From positions 2,356,001 through 2,420,000 of the forward strand of contig NZ_JADBDT010000001.1 in assembly GCF_014873485.1 (NCBI RefSeq): DNA of 64,000 bases. The letters run 5' to 3'. Shown one piece after another: positions 59,669-64,000 of the stretch; position 1 is the stretch's first letter; each line of letters opens with the position of its first letter. The notes below the pieces were generated by a model. That model ran no database searches and was not told the origin of the DNA. It saw only the letters and a list, made by a program, of their open reading frames with translations. The stretch is from Sphingopyxis sp. OAS728 (lineage in GTDB: Bacteria; Pseudomonadota; Alphaproteobacteria; Sphingomonadales; Sphingomonadaceae). A program made the translations under genes and the position numbers.

Positions 59669-60697
59669 ATGGAGCGCGAGACCCAATTTATCGGCCAATC
59701 GGCGGCGTTTCAGGACGCGGTCGAACGCGCGAGCCTCGCGGCGTCGCTCGACCGCCCGGTGCTGGTGATCGGCGAGCGCGGGACGGGCAAGGAATTGATC
59801 GCCGAGCGCCTGCACCGCCTGTCGACGCGCTGGGACCGACCCTATGTGATCATGAACTGCGCCGCGATGCCCGAGACGTTGATCGAGAGCGAATTGTTCG
59901 GGCACGAGGCGGGCGCCTTCACCGGCGCGACGCGCACGCGCGCGGGGCGGTTCGAGGAGGCCGACGGCGGCACGCTGTTCCTCGACGAGCTGGCGACGAT
60001 GTCGATGGGCGCGCAGGAGCGACTGCTGCGCGCGGTCGAATATGGCGAGGTCACGCGCGTCGGTTCGTCGCGCCCGATCCGCGTCGACGTGCGCATCGTC
60101 GCGGCGACGAACGAACATCTGCCCGCGCTGGTCGACGACAATCGGTTCAGGGCCGACCTGCTCGACCGCCTGTCGTTCGAGGTCATCACCCTGCCCCCGC
60201 TACGCGCGCGCGAAGGCGATATCGAGGTGCTCGCCACCTATTTCGGCCAGCGCATGGCGGCGGTGCTCGGCTGGGACGAGTGGCCGGGGTTCGGCCCGCG
60301 CGCGCTCGCCGCGATGGAAGGGCACGACTGGCCGGGCAATGTCCGTGAACTGCGCAATGTGATCGAGCGCGCCATCTATCGCTGGGCCGACCCGTCGAAG
60401 CCGGTCGATGCACTGAGCTTCGATCCGTTCGCCAGCCCGTGGCAGCCCGTCGTGCGCAAACCCGCCGCAAAGGCCGAGGCCGCCCCTGCGGCGCCCGCAA
60501 GTGACGCCGCACCCACTACCGCGCCGCCCTCCGGCCCGGTCAGCGACCTGCGCGCGGCGGTCGATGGATATGAGAAGCAAATTCTCGCGGACACGATGGC
60601 GCGCTGCCGCTTCAACCAGAAGGTTGCAGCCGAAGCACTGGGGCTGAGTTATGACCAGATTCGCCATGCGCTGAAGAAGCACGGGCTGAATCAGTAA
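59669..60697 (+). CDS. pspF: PspF, sigma54 enhancer-binding protein
   Basis: PspF (342 residues) is a AAA+ activator without a receiver domain. Walker A is GERGTGK (35-41), the sigma54-contact loop GAFTGA is at 82-87, and GTLFLDELATMS is Walker B. The arginine finger region (FRADLLDRLSFEV) and the Fis-type C-terminal helix (NQKVAAEALGLSYDQIR) are present, joined by a Pro/Ala linker. In other bacteria PspA binds and inhibits it. ATG 59669 is preferred to a TTG 6 bp earlier. Confidence 0.95.
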   Translation: MERETQFIGQSAAFQDAVERASLAASLDRPVLVIGERGTGKELIAERLHRLSTRWDRPYVIMNCAAMPETLIESELFGHEAGAFTGATRTRAGRFEEADGGTLFLDELATMSMGAQERLLRAVEYGEVTRVGSSRPIRVDVRIVAATNEHLPALVDDNRFRADLLDRLSFEVITLPPLRAREGDIEVLATYFGQRMAAVLGWDEWPGFGPRALAAMEGHDWPGNVRELRNVIERAIYRWADPSKPVDALSFDPFASPWQPVVRKPAAKAEAAPAAPASDAAPTTAPPSGPVSDLRAAVDGYEKQILADTMARCRFNQKVAAEALGLSYDQIRHALKKHGLNQ

Positions 60698-60709
60698 AGA
60701 GGCAGGACC

Positions 60710-61219
60710 TTACTGCCCCGGCAACTGGCTACTCAAAGCCTCGATCACCGCATCCTGCGTCGAAACCAGATCGGCGAGGCGGTCGCGGAGCGCGTAGATG
60801 TCGGGCAGGCCGTCGACCTGCTCGTCGACGCTGCGTTCGAGATAGAGCCGGTCGATATCGGCGAGCGCCCCGGTGACCGGCGCGCGCGCCGCGGTCAGCC
60901 GCGAGATCGCCTGCTGCGCCACGACCCAACGCTCGCTGGCGACCGGCGCCCCCGCGGCAGCCGAGACGAGCGCCGCGGTCGCGCTGCGTTCGGCGGCGAA
61001 GGCCTGCTGCCCCGCGGCGCCATCCGATTCCCAGCGCGCGAGCCGGCCGGCAAGGTCGGTTGGCAGCGGGCCCGGCGGGGCGACAACAGGCGCGGGCGGC
61101 GCGACATCGAATCGCCCCTCGACCGGGCGCTTGGCGAGCGAGGGGCCGTCGTTGGCCTGCGTCCCGGCACAGGCGGGCAGCGGCAGGAGCAACGGGGCAA
61201 AAAGAAGGGCGCGCTTCAT
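60710..61219 (-). CDS. Lipoprotein of unknown function
   Basis: The 169-residue product has a lipobox PLPAC (Cys17) after MKRALLFAPLLL. A Pro-rich stretch (APPAPVVAPPGPLP) leads to an Ala-rich helical domain (RLARWESDGAAGQQAFAAER) and a late DRLYLERSVDEQVDG. No named family is recognised. The ATG at 61219 is chosen since the leader starts there. Its end is 12 bp from the convergent pspF stop. Confidence 0.7.
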   Translation of the reverse strand: MKRALLFAPLLLPLPACAGTQANDGPSLAKRPVEGRFDVAPPAPVVAPPGPLPTDLAGRLARWESDGAAGQQAFAAERSATAALVSAAAGAPVASERWVVAQQAISRLTAARAPVTGALADIDRLYLERSVDEQVDGLPDIYALRDRLADLVSTQDAVIEALSSQLPGQ

Positions 61220-61293
61220 CGCCGCCCCTGATATGGGCGCACCGACGGCGCAGCAAGCACCGAATCGGCGGCGCGGGCGATAATCGACCCCGC

Positions 61294-61320
61294 CCCGCGC
61301 TTTTGGACAAAAAGCGCGGG
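61294..61320. repeat. Perfect inverted repeat before rplU
   Basis: CCCGCGCTTTT (61294-61304) and AAAAGCGCGGG (61310-61320) flank GGACA. It lies 10 bp upstream of the rplU -35 and 75 bp from the divergent lipoprotein start. Confidence 0.7.
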
Positions 61321-61329
61321 ATTTGGCGG

Positions 61330-61358
61330 TTGACAGCAACGGCCTGGCTCGCTAGTGG
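61330..61358 (+). promoter_or_regulatory. Candidate rplU promoter
   Basis: TTGACA (61330-61335) is a perfect -35 with a 17-bp spacer to TAGTGG (61353-61358). The leader to rplU is about 85 bp. Confidence 0.45.
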
Positions 61359-61447
61359 CGCTGACTTTCCCGCATGCCGGAAAAATCGCCTGCTTTGGCG
61401 GGTGACTGGCAGCGCGGGTGTTTTAGTTTCTGATTGGATGGAAGACC

Positions 61448-61936
61448 ATGTTCGCAATCGTGCGCACGGGCGGCAAGCAGTATCGCGTCGCCGCTGGAGA
61501 CAAGATCGCCGTTGAAAAGATCGACGGCGAAGCTGGCGACACCGTGTCGCTGGGCGACATCCTGCTGGCCGGTGACGGCGGCGAAGTGAAGAGCGCCGAA
61601 GGCCTCGTCGTTTCGGCCGAGATCATCGCCCAGACGCGCGGCGAAAAGGTCATCGTCTTCAAGAAGCGCCGCCGGCACAATTATCGTCGCCGCAACGGTC
61701 ACCGCCAGTCGCTGACGCTGCTGCGCATCCTCGCCGTCGGCGATGCCAAGAAGGCCGCGCCGAAGAAGGAAGCCGCTCCGAAGGCAGAGGCCGCTCCGGC
61801 CGCCGAAGCCAAGGCTGCTGCACCCGCCAAGGAAGCCGCGCCCAAGAAGGCTGCTGCTCCGAAGGCCGAAGCCGCTGCCGAAGCGCCCGCAAAGAAGCCC
61901 GCTGCCAAGAAGGCAGCCCCCAAGAAGGAAGCCTGA
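61448..61936 (+). CDS. rplU: 50S ribosomal protein L21 with a lysine/alanine-rich tail
   Basis: Residues 1-100 are normal L21 ([40 protein letters not shown]). L21 is usually about 103 residues; here a tail extends it to 162 with repeats of the form [18 protein letters not shown], basic and probably disordered. Similar tails occur in other sphingomonads. rpmA follows after 52 bp, with AAGGAG. Confidence 0.95.
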   Translation: MFAIVRTGGKQYRVAAGDKIAVEKIDGEAGDTVSLGDILLAGDGGEVKSAEGLVVSAEIIAQTRGEKVIVFKKRRRHNYRRRNGHRQSLTLLRILAVGDAKKAAPKKEAAPKAEAAPAAEAKAAAPAKEAAPKKAAAPKAEAAAEAPAKKPAAKKAAPKKEA

Positions 61937-61988
61937 GCGCGGCAACGCGGCTCGGCCTCTCGAACGAACGAATTAAGGAGCATCAGTC

Positions 61989-62258
61989 ATGGCACATAAG
62001 AAAGCAGGCGGTTCTTCGCGCAACGGTCGCGACTCAGCCGGCCGCCGCCTTGGCGTGAAGAAGTTCGGCGGTCAGGAAGTGATCGGCGGCAACATTATCG
62101 TGCGTCAGCGCGGCACCAAGGTTTACCCGGGTGTCAACGTTGGCATGGGCAAGGACCACACGCTGTTCGCAACCGCCGACGGCCAGGTCCGATTCCACGA
62201 TGGCAAGCTTGGCCGCAAATATGTGTCGGTCGACGCCATGGCGGAAGCCGCCGAATAA
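61989..62258 (+). CDS. rpmA: 50S ribosomal protein L27
   Basis: L27 (89 residues) reaches the peptidyl transferase centre. [20 protein letters not shown] is the Gram-negative form with no cleaved N-terminal extension. [20 protein letters not shown] and [15 protein letters not shown] follow. It is the second gene of the rplU operon and has a terminator 80 bp beyond. Confidence 0.97.
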   Translation: MAHKKAGGSSRNGRDSAGRRLGVKKFGGQEVIGGNIIVRQRGTKVYPGVNVGMGKDHTLFATADGQVRFHDGKLGRKYVSVDAMAEAAE

Positions 62259-62338
62259 GGACGATCTTCCAGGGTCGTCCACCAAGGGATGACCCGGAAC
62301 GGTCCTTTCCGCATCAGCGGGAACAAAGTTCGAAAAGA

Positions 62339-62371
62339 GGGAGACGGGTCACCCCCGTACTCCCTTTTTTC
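62339..62371 (+). terminator. Rho-independent terminator of rplU-rpmA
   Basis: A hairpin (GGGAG-A-CGGG paired with CCCG-TA-CTCCC) is followed by TTTTTT, 80 bp after the rpmA stop. Confidence 0.8.
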
Positions 62372-62497
62372 TTGTCCAGAATCCGTCACTTGTGACGAGC
62401 GGACGCGAAAACGGGGCCGTCCATCTCCCTCCATATCGAATGTCGTCAAAGCGTCACCATCTGGCGCCAAGGCGACAGGCACTGGGAGTTAGAAGAC

Positions 62498-63094
62498 ATG
62501 TTCGCGCGTACCGAAAGACTGTTGCTGCGGCCCGGCTGGCTGGAAGACGCCCCCGCGCTCGCCCGAGCGATCGGCGAAGAGGCGGTGGTCCGCAACCTCG
62601 CGACCGCGCCCTGGCCCTATGGCGAGGCGCAGGCGCAGGAGTTTCTGAGCAAGCCGCTCGATCCCGACCAGCCGCGTTTCCTGATCTTTGCCCGCACCGG
62701 CGGCGCGCCGCGCCTTGTCGGCGGCTGCGGCATTTCGCCGAGCCCCGAGGACGGGCTCGAGATGGGTTATTGGATCGCCCGCCCCTATTGGGGTCTCGGT
62801 TTTGCCACCGAAGCGGGACGCCAACTGCTCCATATCGCGCGCGCGATGAACCTGCCGAAGCTTTCGGCGGGCCACTTCCTCGACAATCCGGCGTCGGGCA
62901 CGGTGCTGCGCAAGCTCGGCTTCCGCCCGACCGGCAAGATCGCCCAGCGCTATAGCCTCGCGCGGGGCGGCGAAGCCGCGGTCGCGCTGTTCGAGGAAGG
63001 CGACGCCGCCTCGGACGGCACCGTCACCCCGATGCGAAGCCGCATCGGGGTGGACGAGGATTTTCGTGAGGAATTGCGCCTGATCGCGGCGTGA
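62498..63094 (+). CDS. GNAT-family N-acetyltransferase
   Basis: The 198-residue protein is of the RimJ/RimL type: TERLLLRPGWLEDAPALARA at the start, EMGYWIARPYWGLGFATEAG with the acetyl-CoA loop, and a late NPASGTVLRKLGFRP. It should acetylate an amine or protein N-terminus; the target is unknown. A ribosome site (GGAG) lies 9 bp before the ATG. A long tail of about 45 residues follows the fold. Confidence 0.88.
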   Translation: MFARTERLLLRPGWLEDAPALARAIGEEAVVRNLATAPWPYGEAQAQEFLSKPLDPDQPRFLIFARTGGAPRLVGGCGISPSPEDGLEMGYWIARPYWGLGFATEAGRQLLHIARAMNLPKLSAGHFLDNPASGTVLRKLGFRPTGKIAQRYSLARGGEAAVALFEEGDAASDGTVTPMRSRIGVDEDFREELRLIAA

Positions 63095-63099
63095 AGGCT

Positions 63100-63121
63100 C
63101 CCCTCCCGCGTGCGGGAGGGG
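63100..63121. repeat. Palindrome between convergent genes
   Basis: CCCCTCCCGC (63100-63109) and its complement (63112-63121) form a perfect 10-bp stem with a GT loop, between the GNAT and DUF937 stops. It may act as a two-way terminator though no T run is present. Confidence 0.7.
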
Positions 63122-63127
63122 CGTCCC

Positions 63128-63721
63128 TTAGCCGCGCATCTTGTTGACCATGCCCATGATGTCGTCGAGCGGATTGCCGTCGCCGTCCATGTCGAGCATC
63201 TTTCCGAGGCCGCCCAAACCGCCCGCCGACGGCGCCGCGCCGCCGCCCATCGCGCCGCCGAGCACATTGCCGAGCAGACCGCCCAGACCGCCCGAAAGCC
63301 CGCCGCTTTCGCCGCCCTGCCCGCCCTGCTTCGCCATATAGCCCGCGGCCATCATCGCGAGGATCGGCAGCATCTGCTTGAGGATGCCCGAATCGATCCC
63401 GGTCTGTGCCGCGGCCTGTCCGGCAACGGTGCGGCTCACATCCTTCGATCCGAAAATCTGGCCGAGCACGTCATTGCCTTGCTCGACGGGGGTCGCCTGC
63501 GGCCCGAGCACCGAGTCGAGCAGCCCGCCACCGCCGAGTTGGCCGAGCAAACCGCCGAGTCCTTCAACTCCGCCGCCCGACTGCGCCTGTTTCTTGAAAC
63601 CGCCGAGAATTGCGGGAAGCAGCGCATCGGCGCCCTGCTTGGCCATCGCGGGCGGAATACCCAGCTGATTCGCCATCGATTCGATGCCGCCGGCCTGCGC
63701 CAAAATGTCGGTGAGATTCAT
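63128..63721 (-). CDS. DUF937 family protein
   Basis: The 197-residue protein starts MNLTDILAQAGGIESMANQL, the DUF937 motif, with GADALLPAILGGFKKQAQSG, and has a Gly-rich middle and end (GGLGGLLGNVLGGAMGGGA). The DMDGDGNPLDDI stretch resembles a single calcium-binding loop. The family is of unknown function. The ATG at 63721 is preferred over an upstream start at 63853. It is divergent from the DUF3597 gene. Confidence 0.85.
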   Translation of the reverse strand: MNLTDILAQAGGIESMANQLGIPPAMAKQGADALLPAILGGFKKQAQSGGGVEGLGGLLGQLGGGGLLDSVLGPQATPVEQGNDVLGQIFGSKDVSRTVAGQAAAQTGIDSGILKQMLPILAMMAAGYMAKQGGQGGESGGLSGGLGGLLGNVLGGAMGGGAAPSAGGLGGLGKMLDMDGDGNPLDDIMGMVNKMRG

Positions 63722-63900
63722 GGATCCATACTCCCGCTTCGGCACGGATCGGACGCCGCGCCGATACCGATGAGTATAGCAGCGCGCGGACGAAGGACGA
63801 GTCGGTCTTTTGACTGTCATTCTCAAATGCATAGTCCTAGCCTGCGGGTGCACGACTCGCCTTTTGGCGATGCGCCATGGTTTCTAGTGGGAGCTAAACA

Positions 63901-64000
63901 ATGAGCATTTTCGGCAAGATCAAGGACGCCATCTTCGGCAAGAAGGCCGTCGCCGCGGAACCCGCCGCCCCGGCCGCGCCCAGCCCCGTCGGCACCGCGC
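63901..64000 (+). CDS. DUF3597 family protein, N-terminal part only
   Basis: The ATG at 63901 opens MSIFGKIKDAIFGKKAVAAE followed by Pro/Ala-rich codons, the start typical of DUF3597 proteins, which often carry a C-terminal conserved domain. The gene continues past the right edge, so it is partial. GGGAG lies 9 bp upstream. Confidence 0.75.
   Translation, partial: MSIFGKIKDAIFGKKAVAAEPAAPAAPSPVGTA

Overview
The window looks like chromosomal DNA of a high-GC alphaproteobacterium of the order Sphingomonadales, most like Sphingopyxis or a close relative. This is inferred from gene content: two large TonB-dependent receptors, DUF2093 and DUF937/DUF3597 proteins, a magnesium-type HemB, a SUV3-like helicase next to an S4 protein and FdxA, and a sigma54-driven psp locus. 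I see no rRNA, tRNA, CRISPR array, insertion sequence, integrase or prophage. The DNA is densely packed with many 1-8 bp ATGA/GTGA/TGATG gene overlaps, so most genes sit in translationally coupled operons.

Layout. 1-6 kb: a truncated secreted-protein gene, an AspH-type beta-hydroxylase divergent from a sulfotransferase-like gene, and a 1041-residue TonB-dependent receptor. 6-11 kb: an M23 lipoprotein with a DUF2093 gene, xseA divergent from purD with interlocking start codons, and an HHH protein on an Ala/Pro/Lys linker. 11-21 kb: regulator-target pairs (HxlR/SDR, ArsR/SRPBCC, MarR/EmrAB-like pump), three with clear inverted-repeat operators, plus an M2 peptidase, a hydrolase and a DsbA-fold isomerase. 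21-26 kb: GFA protein, lipoprotein, DUF2238, DDAH, asd, DUF1287 and rplS. 26-35 kb: the ffh-rpsP-rimM-trmD-rplS group, all on the minus strand but split by other genes (sulfatase, LysR, serine hydrolase, metallophosphoesterase). 35-41 kb: a GGDEF-EAL protein, then dapF-mtaB-ftsY-yciB chained by ATGA overlaps, then a PuuD-like membrane protein. 41-47 kb: gamma-carbonic anhydrase, a fused MFS/spermidine-synthase protein, hemB and an M23 peptidase. 47-56 kb: helicase-S4-fdxA, clpP, clpX and a second TonB-dependent receptor. 55.8-60.7 kb: sufE and an expanded phage-shock locus. 60.7-64 kb: a lipoprotein, rplU-rpmA, a GNAT protein, DUF937 and the start of a DUF3597 gene.

The most interesting part is the psp locus (56.4-60.7 kb). 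PspF is divergent from a sigma54 promoter with an almost perfect -24/-12 element and tandem upstream repeats. That promoter drives a 56-residue hydrophobic peptide, pspA, pspB and pspC, and then five more small single-helix proteins. PspB, PspC and at least four of the five share a recurring C-terminal coiled-coil module, which suggests a family of accessory subunits made by tandem duplication and docking on the same partner.

Other notable signals are two exact TTAA-N7-TTAA (CtrA-type) sites, a 24-bp perfect palindrome before the MarR gene, long acidic or lysine-rich tails on S16 and L21, a Fur-box-like site before fdxA, and several families of intergenic palindromic repeats.
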